DNA of 7,795 nucleotides from Streptococcaceae bacterium (GCA_031270215.1 JAISYB010000065.1:1-7795), one strand, 5' to 3'. Positions 1 through 6,114 are shown, counted from the first letter of the stretch. Notes: a model not told the origin generated them from the letters alone. Made by a program: numbers and translations.

Positions 1-89
1 TGAATGAAAAGCTTATTTGCGCGATCGTTATTGATTGCCTCAGCGACTGCATGAACCCCGTAGACAAAATCAGTATTATCCAAAGTCAT
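1..89 (-). CDS. rlmB: 23S rRNA (guanosine-2'-O-)-methyltransferase RlmB, N-terminal fragment
   Basis: Only the first 29 codons are present; the rest lies beyond the left edge. The peptide begins MTLDNTDFVYGVHAVAEAI, and the VYGVHAV segment followed by a helix is the usual start of the substrate-binding domain of RlmB-type SpoU/TrmH methyltransferases, which methylate a guanosine ribose in 23S rRNA. The identification rests on this short segment and on the position directly after mrnC, where rlmB is commonly found in streptococci and lactococci. The ATG overlaps the mrnC stop as ATGA. An in-frame stop lies just upstream, so no earlier start is possible. The sequence AAAGGAG sits only about one to two bases before this ATG. 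A TTG two codons later (81-83) would have a more normal spacing of about 7 bases and may be the true start. The catalytic knot domain cannot be inspected. Confidence 0.8.
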   Translation of the reverse strand, partial: MTLDNTDFVYGVHAVAEAINNDRANKLFI

Positions 90-478
90 TCTCCTTTACT
101 TTCAATAGTTTGAATACAAAAATCAATCAATGCTTCAATCCGCTCTTTTTGTCCTGAAAGATGTAAATAACCAATAACAGCTTCAAAACCCGTTGAAACC
201 TTATAGATAGCAGGGTCGGTATTTTTCGCAGTTGTGTGGCTTTTTGCATTACGTCCACGTTTAAAGGTAGCAAGCTCTACATCAGTGAGGATATTTTCTT
301 TGCTCATTTGCTCAAAGAGATAAGCCTGCGCTTTGGCAGAAACAAAGTGTGTCGCTGTTTTATGCAGTAGGTTTGGTTTAGTCAGACCTTTTAAAATCAA
401 ATGCTCACGGATATGAAATTCATAAATCGCATCGCCAAGGTAGGCTAAAGCAATACCATTAATCAGATTAGGGTTCAT
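86..478 (-). CDS. mrnC: Mini-ribonuclease III (MrnC)
   Basis: This 130-residue protein is a catalytic RNase III domain without the double-stranded RNA-binding domain, the hallmark of Mini-III, which trims the 23S rRNA precursor ends in low-GC Gram-positives. The first signature, LAYLGDAIYE (residues 11-20), carries the presumed catalytic Asp16. A basic stretch RGRNAKSH (74-81) follows. The second signature, STGFEAVIGYLHL (95-107), carries the presumed metal-binding Glu99. The length fits the family. The ATG overlaps the cysS stop by 4 bases (ATGA), and the G-rich ACGGGGG just upstream is the only Shine-Dalgarno candidate, so translation probably depends on coupling to cysS. The stop overlaps the rlmB start in the same way. 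An rRNA-processing nuclease next to an rRNA methyltransferase is a sensible functional pairing. Confidence 0.95.
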   Translation of the reverse strand: MNPNLINGIALAYLGDAIYEFHIREHLILKGLTKPNLLHKTATHFVSAKAQAYLFEQMSKENILTDVELATFKRGRNAKSHTTAKNTDPAIYKVSTGFEAVIGYLHLSGQKERIEALIDFCIQTIESKGE

Positions 479-1887
479 TGAGTCCCCCGTTTAAAACGTG
501 TGCCGTCTTTAGTATCTAGCAATTCGATACCCTGTGCCTTAAGGAAATCCCTGATTTCATCAGCACGGTTGAAATTTTTATTTTGTCTTGCTTGATTGCG
601 CTCGGTGATTAATTGCTCGATTTCGTGATCGATTAACTCGGTAGTAAATGAAATGCCGAAAATATCCAATAGCTCAATTAGCAAGCTGCGGACTTGTTTT
701 AAGACATCTGTATCAGGAGTGGCTTCAAGATAGATATTAACCCATTTGACGAGCTCATAGATAACCGTCAAGCCATTTGCGGCATTAAAATCATCATCCA
801 TTGCCGTGATGAATGATTCTTTAAATTGTGCAAGCTTCGATAGATTTTCTGCCTGTTCATCAGTATTTGATAAGCTTGTGCTTGATAGTTTAAAATCAAT
901 CATCTCAAGTGTATTTTTAATTTTGTCCAAATTACTTTTGGCTTCGCTTAAACCACTTTCAGAAAATTGGATTGGTTTTCGATATTGTGTAGTTGACATC
1001 AAAAAACGAATAATCTGTGGGTCAATCTGAGCAATCAATTCGTGTGCGGTGACGAAATTACCTAGGGATTTGCTCATTTTTTCGTTTGTTTCTCCGACAG
1101 TCACAAAGCCGTTATGCATCCAGTAGTTGACGAATTTTTTGCCGGTTTTTGCTTCGGACTGGGCGATTTCATTTGTGTGATGTGGAAATTCTAAATCTTG
1201 ACCGCCGCCATGAATATCAATCGTTTCGCCCAACAGTGATGTTGACATGACTGAACATTCAATATGCCAGCCGGGGCGACCATCTCCCCATGGAGATTGC
1301 CAAGAGGGCTCACCAGCCTTTGCTGCTTTCCATAATGCAAAGTCAATTGGATCTTCTTTTAATGTAATTTCCTCTCCGACACGTCCGCCGGCGCCAATCT
1401 CCAGCATTTCAATAGACTTTCCTGCAAGCTTTGCATAGTCAGATGATTTTTTAGCACGGAAATAGACATCGCCACCTGCTACATAAGCAAATTCCTTATC
1501 AATTAGCACTTGAATAAAGTCAATAATCTGCGGAATGAATTCAATCACTCGTGGATTTTTTGTTGCAGGTAAGATGTTTAAAGCGCAAGTATCCGTCTTA
1601 AAAGCCTCGATAAATTGATTAGCAACTTCTAGTGCGCTCTGATTGGTTTCGTTTGCGACACGAATGATTTTATCATCAACATCGGTAAAATTTGAAACAT
1701 AATTGACCTCGTAACCACGGTAGATTAGGTATCTTCGGATGGTATCAAAGGCAATGACGCTTCTAGCGTTGCCGATGTGAATATAATTATAAACAGTTGG
1801 ACCGCAGACATACATCCGAACTTTTCCGGCTTCAATCGGATTGAAAACTTCCTTTTGTCTGGATAATGTATTATAAATTTTAATCAA
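475..1887 (-). CDS. cysS: Cysteinyl-tRNA synthetase
   Basis: This 470-residue class I aminoacyl-tRNA synthetase charges tRNA-Cys with cysteine in the cytoplasm. The HIGH-type motif HIGN is at residues 37-40 and KMSKS at 270-274. The zinc site that selects cysteine is complete: Cys28 (YVCGPTVY), Cys211 (WHIEC), His236 and Glu240 (PHHTNE), with spacing as in characterised bacterial enzymes. The C-terminal part (about 330-470) is the helical anticodon-binding region, ending with the NFNRADEIRDFL segment usual for this family. Length is normal. The start codon is TTG at 1885-1887; an in-frame stop four codons upstream (TGA) excludes a longer form. The Shine-Dalgarno sequence CGGAGAG lies inside the end of cysE about 9 to 11 bases away, and the two genes overlap by 8 bases. 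Co-transcription with cysE couples cysteine synthesis to its use in tRNA charging. Confidence 0.97.
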   Translation of the reverse strand: MIKIYNTLSRQKEVFNPIEAGKVRMYVCGPTVYNYIHIGNARSVIAFDTIRRYLIYRGYEVNYVSNFTDVDDKIIRVANETNQSALEVANQFIEAFKTDTCALNILPATKNPRVIEFIPQIIDFIQVLIDKEFAYVAGGDVYFRAKKSSDYAKLAGKSIEMLEIGAGGRVGEEITLKEDPIDFALWKAAKAGEPSWQSPWGDGRPGWHIECSVMSTSLLGETIDIHGGGQDLEFPHHTNEIAQSEAKTGKKFVNYWMHNGFVTVGETNEKMSKSLGNFVTAHELIAQIDPQIIRFLMSTTQYRKPIQFSESGLSEAKSNLDKIKNTLEMIDFKLSSTSLSNTDEQAENLSKLAQFKESFITAMDDDFNAANGLTVIYELVKWVNIYLEATPDTDVLKQVRSLLIELLDIFGISFTTELIDHEIEQLITERNQARQNKNFNRADEIRDFLKAQGIELLDTKDGTRFKRGTQ

Positions 1888-2458
1888 AGAAGCTCACTCT
1901 CCGTTCTTTATCTAGCTTGTGCATTTCTTCTTTAGATAGATTTTTACCATGTACGCGAACAATTTTCGCAGGAATTCCAGCAACAGTCGTGTGTGCTGGG
2001 ACATCCTTGGTGACAACAGCGCCAGCACCAACCTTGGCATTTTCACCAACTTTAATTGGACCAATTAGCTGAGTGTGTGCCGAGATTAAGCAGCCGCTTT
2101 TGACGGTTGGATGTCGTTTACCCTTGTCTTTTCCAGTGCCGCCAAGAGTGACACCGTGATAAAGCATTACACCTTTTTCGATTTCTGCCGTTTCGCCAAT
2201 CACAATTCCGCTACCGTGATCAATGAAGATGCCGTCTGCGATAGTAGCTCCTGGGTGGATTTCAATTTGTGTCAAAAATCTCCAGAACTGAGAATGCATT
2301 CTGGCAATTAGTTTAAAGTGATGTTGCCAGAGGAAATGGCTGATTTTGTGCGCTGCTAGCGCCTTGATACCGGGATAAGTCAAAATAATTTCAAGACCGC
2401 TACGGGCAGCAGGGTCGTTTTCTTTGACGATTTCAATGTTTTCTTTCCAAAATCCCAA
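1880..2458 (-). CDS. cysE: Serine O-acetyltransferase
   Basis: This 192-residue enzyme transfers acetyl from acetyl-CoA to L-serine, giving O-acetylserine for cysteine synthesis. An N-terminal helical part (1-60) contains AARSGLEIILTYPGIKALAAH, typical of CysE. A left-handed beta-helix built of hexapeptide repeats follows (about 65-168). Conserved elements include IEIHPG (65-70), FIDHGSGIVIGE with His81, the acetyl-CoA-binding GGTGKDKGKRHP with His116, and GIPAKIVRVHG near the end. It belongs to the short Firmicutes type, lacking the longer N-terminal region of the E. coli enzyme. Start: TTG at 2456-2458, preceded by GCGAGG with a 7-base gap; the resulting MGFWKENI matches the usual streptococcal beginning and no in-frame ATG lies close upstream. 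It is the first gene of the cysE-cysS-mrnC-rlmB operon. The last codons contain the Shine-Dalgarno site for cysS. Confidence 0.96.
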   Translation of the reverse strand: MGFWKENIEIVKENDPAARSGLEIILTYPGIKALAAHKISHFLWQHHFKLIARMHSQFWRFLTQIEIHPGATIADGIFIDHGSGIVIGETAEIEKGVMLYHGVTLGGTGKDKGKRHPTVKSGCLISAHTQLIGPIKVGENAKVGAGAVVTKDVPAHTTVAGIPAKIVRVHGKNLSKEEMHKLDKERRVSFFD

Positions 2459-2490
2459 AACAAAACCTCGCTTTCTAAATAGAGTTTAAA

Positions 2491-2518
2491 ATTTTACGGA
2501 GTCCTTTCTAGCTGTCGA
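2491..2518 (-). promoter_or_regulatory. Candidate proximal cysE promoter
   Basis: On the minus strand a -35-like TCGACA (2513-2518, five of six matches to TTGACA) is separated by 16 bases from TAAAAT (2491-2496, five of six matches to TATAAT). Transcription would begin near 2484, giving a leader of about 25 bases that still contains the GCGAGG ribosome site. The -10 overlaps a perfect 10-base palindrome, TAAAATTTTA (2487-2496), which could be a regulator site. Prediction by eye only. Confidence 0.4.
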
Positions 2519-2540
2519 AGAATTTTCGAGCGCTATAACG
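2508..2540 (-). other. Stem-loop in the cysE leader
   Basis: Read on the minus strand, TAGC and TCGAA pair with TTCGA and GCTA, with a 2-by-2 internal loop and a five-base loop AATTC. The hairpin lies in the leader made from the distal cysE promoter and overlaps the -35 box of the proximal one. It has no T-run after it, so it is not a terminator. Function unknown. Confidence 0.35.
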
Positions 2541-2600
2541 AGTTGAACCCTAATAAATATTAGCTTGAGTGTCAAATCGGTAATCAAGGACATTTTCTAT

Positions 2601-2629
2601 ATTCTAACATTAATCAGGGCAAATTTCAG
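2601..2629 (-). promoter_or_regulatory. Candidate distal cysE operon promoter
   Basis: On the minus strand CTGAAA (2624-2629) and TAGAAT (2601-2606) are 17 bases apart, and the -10 is extended by TGT directly upstream. It lies just after the terminator of the preceding operon, as expected for a new transcription unit. The leader to cysE would be about 135 bases. No T-box core such as GGTGGNACCGCG was found in it. Confidence 0.5.
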
Positions 2630-2643
2630 ATTTTCTTGGAGAT

Positions 2644-2690
2644 AAAAAATGAGTCCCAAGCCTCGTTAGCTTAACGAGTAACTTAGAACT
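2644..2690 (-). terminator. Intrinsic terminator of the sortase operon
   Basis: A long inverted repeat begins 12 bases after the stop codon of the membrane protein gene. The inner stem is CTCGTTA/TAACGAG (7 pairs, 3-base loop). An outer stem of nine pairs including G-U pairs (2652-2660 with 2682-2690) is separated from it by a small asymmetric loop. On the minus strand it is followed by TTTTTT (2644-2649). The opposite strand also ends in a T-run (2694-2698), so it could work in both directions. Confidence 0.85.
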
Positions 2691-2701
2691 ACATTTTTCG
2701 G

Positions 2702-3550
2702 TTATCTTTTGACTAATCGACCACGAAGTGTTTCAGATAAGATGGCTGATAGGACACCGAGGACAATAAAAATGCCGCCAATAATGATGAATTGCCATAA
2801 GAAACTACTGATATAGGTTGAAAATAATGTTTCCATTGACTTGCTTTCCATCTTCAAACCAGTGTAAGAATGGTTGATTAGCAAGATTGTCGGGAAGATT
2901 GCTGCCATAAAGCCGCTTGAAATAAAGATATACGAACTAAATCGTAGCAAGCGGTGCATAAATCCACGCAACATTCGATATAAAATAAACAAAATCACCA
3001 AGGTAATAATCCCAAGGACGACAGTAGCTGCTGATAAAAGTAAACGATAAGACATAATCCGTTGCCCGAAATTTACGAGATATGGCAGTGCGATATATTC
3101 CTTTACCTGCTCAACTAGGTGATTAGAAAGCTCAGCAATGGACGACTCTGAAACCATCGATAGCTGATTTTGATTCGCATAATCGGTAATTTTCTGTGTG
3201 ATATTCTGCTCAACCGTTGTCAGACCTTCAATTTCAAAAGTTTCTGATGGTTGATAAATGCTATGAATATACTTATTGATGTTTTGTGCAACGACTTTTT
3301 CCGGTACGGCGTTCTTTAAAACAGATTTTGGCACATTGCTTCCTAATGCGACACCTTGTAGATTTGTGTTGATTTCTTTGGTCAGAGTTGTGACGTAGTT
3401 TGTTTGTTTAATCACACTCTGAAAGTGACGTTCGCTAAACAATGTTAGACGAAATGAAAGCAACAAAGTAAACATGACTAAGAAGACAGAGCCGATAAAG
3501 GCTAAAATCATTCGTGGAATTGTTTTGGATATAGAGTTTTTCTTGCGCAT
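2702..3550 (-). CDS. Four-helix membrane protein of the sortase operon, function unknown
   Basis: I do not recognise a named family. The 282-residue protein has a basic N-terminus (RKKNSISK), a first membrane helix at about 14-33, an outside domain of about 135 residues (34-168), then three more helices at about 170-191, 205-226 and 250-270 and a basic tail (RGRLVKR). The basic loop between helices 2 and 3 (YRMLRGFMHRLLR) suits the inner face, which places the 34-168 domain and the loop 227-249 outside. No catalytic motif is visible. The start is the ATG at 3548-3550, preceded by AGGAGG with a 6-base gap; an upstream in-frame TTG at 3590-3592 lies inside the sortase gene and has no such support. 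The gap from the sortase stop is 10 bases and the ribosome site abuts that stop. Co-transcription suggests a partner of the sortase or of its secreted substrate; this is inference. Confidence 0.85.
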   Translation of the reverse strand: MRKKNSISKTIPRMILAFIGSVFLVMFTLLLSFRLTLFSERHFQSVIKQTNYVTTLTKEINTNLQGVALGSNVPKSVLKNAVPEKVVAQNINKYIHSIYQPSETFEIEGLTTVEQNITQKITDYANQNQLSMVSESSIAELSNHLVEQVKEYIALPYLVNFGQRIMSYRLLLSAATVVLGIITLVILFILYRMLRGFMHRLLRFSSYIFISSGFMAAIFPTILLINHSYTGLKMESKSMETLFSTYISSFLWQFIIIGGIFIVLGVLSAILSETLRGRLVKR

Positions 3551-3560
3551 TATCTGCCTC

Positions 3561-4214
3561 CTATTTAGAATCATCGATGATTGGGCCGTCAATCAATTTA
3601 CCGACGGCGACACTTCTATCGTTTGCCCAACCAATTGCGTCTAGTGGATAGCAGGTATACAAGATTGCGTATGACTGCTCACGTTGAGATAGATAAGTAT
3701 CAAAAAAGGCATTATCATCATACTTGAGGATTTGATTACTCTCAACTTCATAGGTGAAGTTCCCATAGCTTGTCTTGATTTCAAATGTATTTCCTACCTT
3801 TAGATAGTAGACATTGCCAAAGATTGGTCGATTGTGTCCGCCAATAACTGTTGCGCCTTTGAATCCTGGAAATGAAGAATTTGTGTACATTCCAGCACCC
3901 TTGTCTAGCGTCAAGACGTCATCACCATAGTAGAGTGGCAAGCTTACCTTTAAGCTGTCAATACTGACTTCACCAAATTGGTTACCTTTCGTAGGAAATT
4001 TAATGGAGGAAACAAAAACAACATTCTTGCTTAGCTTGCCTTCTTGATAAACATTTCCTGAGTTTTTTGGGGCGTCATTCATAAACAATATATGTGAAAT
4101 TGATGTAGCAAAATCAATCACGGGTTTACCCGCCATCCAAATACAACCATAACCGATGATAATAAACAAAAGGGGCACATAAATATATGCCCCTAGTCGA
4201 CGTAAAATTTTCAT
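3561..4214 (-). CDS. Sortase (transpeptidase), class D-like
   Basis: This 217-residue membrane-anchored transpeptidase should cut a secreted protein at a C-terminal sorting motif and join it to the cell wall or another acceptor. A short basic N-terminus (KILRR) and one membrane helix at about 9-28 leave the catalytic domain (about 65-210) outside. The three active-site residues are visible: His127 in VIGGHNRP, Cys188 in ILYTCYP, and Arg200 in WANDRSVAVGKL. The TCYP wording and compact length are closest to class D sortases, but class assignment by eye is uncertain. The ATG lies one base after the stop of the secreted protein gene, with AAGGAG about 12 bases and GCAGG about 6 bases upstream. 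The tight linkage makes that neighbour its probable substrate. It is not recognisably the housekeeping SrtA. Confidence 0.9.
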   Translation of the reverse strand: MKILRRLGAYIYVPLLFIIIGYGCIWMAGKPVIDFATSISHILFMNDAPKNSGNVYQEGKLSKNVVFVSSIKFPTKGNQFGEVSIDSLKVSLPLYYGDDVLTLDKGAGMYTNSSFPGFKGATVIGGHNRPIFGNVYYLKVGNTFEIKTSYGNFTYEVESNQILKYDDNAFFDTYLSQREQSYAILYTCYPLDAIGWANDRSVAVGKLIDGPIIDDSK

Positions 4215-4215
4215 T

Positions 4216-4770
4216 TTATGCCTGCGCTCCTTGTTTCTTGCTCACATAGACAGCGCCCGATGCAGCTAAGATTAAAGCAATGAGTGTTGCACCACTTGCT
4301 AAGTATGTGTGGCCTGTGTTTTTCATAACGTTAGTTGTTGGTGAAACAGGAACACCGTCACCGCTTGGGTTAACAACAGCATAACCTGTAAGTTCAGCGA
4401 TTTCTTCGGCAAGGGCTGCCACTTCAGCAGCAATCGCAGGATTAACTTGTTGTAAAACAGCGATTAAATCATCATATGAGTCAATCTTTGATGTGTCAAT
4501 ACCTGTTGCCTTAATATCTGCGGCAATTTTATCACCGTCTGCAATCACTTTATCAGCAGCAGCAGCGGAAATTTCATGCGTGTTTGCATGATTTTCGATT
4601 TCAGCCTGATGCTTTGCAAAGTGACGTGGCGCTAAACGCTTTGCTTCGGCAATGACTTTTGCCCACGCAGGAGATGTCGCACCGATGTCAGCTGATACAG
4701 ATAGAACATTAACCGTCGCAAATGAACCAGCCAATGCAAGTGTTACTGCAAGCTTTTTAATTTTCTTCAT
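4216..4770 (-). CDS. Small acidic secreted protein with sorting-like C-terminus, probable sortase substrate
   Basis: The protein has 184 residues. A signal peptide (MKKIKKLAVTLALAG..., likely cut after SVSA at residue 27) precedes an acidic, Ala-rich region (28-130) that should be largely helical. A Pro/Ser/Gly/Thr linker (134-147) follows, then MKNTG (149-153), a hydrophobic helix (156-176) and SKKQGAQA. The order motif, helix, basic tail is that of a sortase substrate, yet Leu and Pro of LPXTG are replaced by Met and Lys. No known domain is recognised; it recalls the 'processed acidic surface protein' idea known next to some sortases, without clear homology. Start: ATG at 4768-4770 with GAGGGG 8 bases upstream. 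A longer form from ATG 4822-4824 is in frame, but its AGGAG falls between the predicted -10 and the transcription start, so would be absent from the mRNA. First gene of the operon. Confidence 0.85.
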   Translation of the reverse strand: MKKIKKLAVTLALAGSFATVNVLSVSADIGATSPAWAKVIAEAKRLAPRHFAKHQAEIENHANTHEISAAAADKVIADGDKIAADIKATGIDTSKIDSYDDLIAVLQQVNPAIAAEVAALAEEIAELTGYAVVNPSGDGVPVSPTTNVMKNTGHTYLASGATLIALILAASGAVYVSKKQGAQA

Positions 4771-4837
4771 AATATTGACCCCTCTTAATTCTTTATTTAG
4801 TTTATAAAAGTAATATTGCAACATACATCTCACTCCT

Positions 4838-4886
4838 ATGATACCAGTATATTTTTGAACTTGCAAATAATTTCTTATATTTTTTT
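4838..4886 (-). promoter_or_regulatory. Promoter of the sortase operon
   Basis: On the minus strand TTGCAA (4861-4866) and TATCAT (4838-4843) are separated by exactly 17 bases, and the -10 is extended by TGG. An A/T-only stretch directly upstream of the -35 (about 4867-4886, AAAAAAATATAAG and onward) resembles an UP element. Transcription should begin near 4831, giving a leader of about 60 bases before the signal-peptide gene. It looks like a strong SigA-type promoter. Confidence 0.75.
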
Positions 4887-4966
4887 AAAGGGACTTGATA
4901 TTTTCTTGCTCTCAAGATTTAAATGACAAAATAGATACAATTATATTTCATTTTCATGACAAACGA

Positions 4967-4996
4967 TTGTTTTTACAAACTGCTTCGTGCTAAAAT
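4967..4996 (+). promoter_or_regulatory. Candidate gmk promoter
   Basis: TTGTTT (4967-4972) and TAAAAT (4991-4996) are 18 bases apart, and the -10 is extended by TGC. The start would be near 5003, about 35 bases before the gmk start codon. The -35 is weak, so the extended -10 is the main evidence. It is back-to-back with the sortase operon promoter, with about 100 bases between the two -35 boxes. Confidence 0.55.
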
Positions 4997-5037
4997 CAAA
5001 GATAGTTCAAAGTATAGAAAATTGAGAGGAGTTTGGT

Positions 5038-5652
5038 GTGAGCGAACGCGGGTTATTAATCGTTTTTTCTGGTCCGTCCGGTGTGGGTAAAGGAACGGTA
5101 AGAAAGGCGATTTTTGAAAATGAAAATCATCAATTTGAATATTCGGTGTCAATGACTACTAGAAAACAGCGACCGGGAGAAGTTGACGGTGTTGATTATT
5201 TCTTTCGAACGAAGGAAGAATTTGAAACCATGATAAAAAATGGCGAGATGTTGGAGTATGCAGAGTATGTCGGGAATTATTACGGCACACCTTTGAAGTA
5301 TGTCAACGAAACGCTTGATTTAGGCAAGGATGTCTTTTTGGAGATTGAGGTTCAAGGCGCTTTGCAGGTCAAGGAAAAAGCACCAGATGGAGTTTATATT
5401 TTCTTGACACCACCTGATTTAATTGAATTGCGTGAAAGAATTACTAATCGTGGCACAGATTCCGAAAAAGTTATCAACCAAAGAATGAAAAAGGCACGTG
5501 AAGAAATTGAAATGATGCAAGTCTATGATTATGCGGTGGTTAATGACGAGGTTGACCTTGCGGTGGCGCATATTATGAAAATTATTGAAGCAGAGCACTT
5601 CCGAGTTGAACGTGTGATTGGCAAATACCGTAGAATGTTGGAAAAATTATAA
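5038..5652 (+). CDS. gmk: Guanylate kinase
   Basis: This 204-residue cytoplasmic enzyme phosphorylates GMP to GDP with ATP, an essential step in GTP, dGTP and (p)ppGpp supply. The Walker A loop GPSGVGKGT is at residues 12-20. The GMP-binding region follows: SVSMTTRKQRPGEVDGVDYFF (36-56), with Ser38 and Arg42, then EYAEYVGNYYGTP (73-85). LEIEVQGA (101-108) is the Walker B-like strand, and RITNRGTDSE (134-143) lies in the lid. Length and motif order are normal. The start is GTG at 5038-5040, preceded by GAGAGGAG with a 6-base gap, giving MSERGLLIVFSGPSG, the standard beginning in streptococci and lactococci. It is the first gene of gmk-rpoZ(-priA); rpoZ follows after 25 bases. Confidence 0.98.
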   Translation: MSERGLLIVFSGPSGVGKGTVRKAIFENENHQFEYSVSMTTRKQRPGEVDGVDYFFRTKEEFETMIKNGEMLEYAEYVGNYYGTPLKYVNETLDLGKDVFLEIEVQGALQVKEKAPDGVYIFLTPPDLIELRERITNRGTDSEKVINQRMKKAREEIEMMQVYDYAVVNDEVDLAVAHIMKIIEAEHFRVERVIGKYRRMLEKL

Positions 5653-5677
5653 TTGATAAAACAAGGAGAATAAAGCT

Positions 5678-6106
5678 ATGATGTTAAAACCGTCTATTGA
5701 CAAACTATTGGAAAAAGTAAATTCAAAATATTCATTGTGTATCTTGGAGAGCAAACGCGCCCACGAATTAGCTGAAGGGGAAGAAGCGACGATTGCATTT
5801 AAATCCGTCAAGAATACTTTGCGCGCTTTAGAGGAAATTGAAGCAGGCACAGTAACAATTCATCCAGATCCAGAGTTAAAGCGTGAATTGATTCGTCAAA
5901 AAATCGAAGAAGAAAAACGAAGAAAAGAAGAAGAAGAACGTAAAATTCAGGAGCAAATTGCTCAAGAAAATGAGCGGGCTGAAAAAGAGCGCGCGGAGCG
6001 TTCAGCTGATACTAACGGAGCTGAAGCAAATGTAGAGGTAGAGGAAGAAGTCAAAGATGTGATTGAAAATGAAGAAGCTGAAGTTGTCGTTGAAGAAGAA
6101 AAATAA
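5678..6106 (+). CDS. rpoZ: RNA polymerase omega subunit with long charged C-terminal tail
   Basis: Omega helps fold and stabilise the beta' subunit of RNA polymerase. The core is residues 1 to about 66: MLKPSIDKLLEKVNSKYSL, then KRAHEL (26-31), FKSVKNTLRALEEIEAGTV (41-59) and IHPDPELKRE, wording typical of streptococcal and lactococcal omega. Residues about 67-108 are a highly charged Glu/Lys/Arg segment likely to form a coiled coil or single helix (KRRKEEEERKIQEQIAQ and onward). Residues 109-142 are strongly acidic with Val/Glu repeats, ending VVVEEEK. At 142 residues it is clearly longer than common omegas of about 60 to 110 residues. Start: the first of two ATGs at 5678, with AAGGAG 9 bases upstream; the second ATG (5681) cannot be excluded. 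Location right after gmk is the standard arrangement in Firmicutes. Confidence 0.95.
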   Translation: MMLKPSIDKLLEKVNSKYSLCILESKRAHELAEGEEATIAFKSVKNTLRALEEIEAGTVTIHPDPELKRELIRQKIEEEKRRKEEEERKIQEQIAQENERAEKERAERSADTNGAEANVEVEEEVKDVIENEEAEVVVEEEK

Positions 6107-6114
6107 GTATAGAT

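Noticed and set aside
806..2311. Open frames on the plus strand opposite cysS and cysE (806-1030, 1247-1438, 2111-2311)
   Set aside because: They are antisense shadows of well-supported genes, without ribosome sites or recognisable protein features.
2459..2640. Cysteine T-box riboswitch upstream of cysE
   Set aside because: The leader is only about 135 bases, has no GGTGGNACCGCG-like core and no terminator hairpin before cysE.
3551..3592. Longer form of the membrane protein starting at the TTG at 3592
   Set aside because: It would overlap the sortase gene, lacks a ribosome site, and the ATG at 3550 has AGGAGG at 6 bases.
4802..4828. Eight-residue leader peptide (MYVAILLL) on the minus strand
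   Set aside because: It begins almost at the predicted 5' end of the mRNA with no ribosome site left in the transcript, and it shows no regulatory codon pattern.
4771..4866. N-terminal extension of the secreted protein to the TTG at 4866 or the ATG at 4824
   Set aside because: The TTG is the -35 box of the promoter, and the AGGAG that would serve the ATG lies before the expected transcription start. The form starting at 4770 has GAGGGG at good spacing and a classic signal peptide.
4904..4917. Short hairpin TCTTG/CAAGA in the divergent intergenic region
   Set aside because: Five pairs without a T-run; expected by chance in such AT-rich sequence.
6084..6113. Possible priA promoter at the end of rpoZ (TTGTCG, 18 bases, TATAGA)
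   Set aside because: The -10 is poor and the transcript would still have to pass the hairpin at 6115-6142, so the case is too weak.
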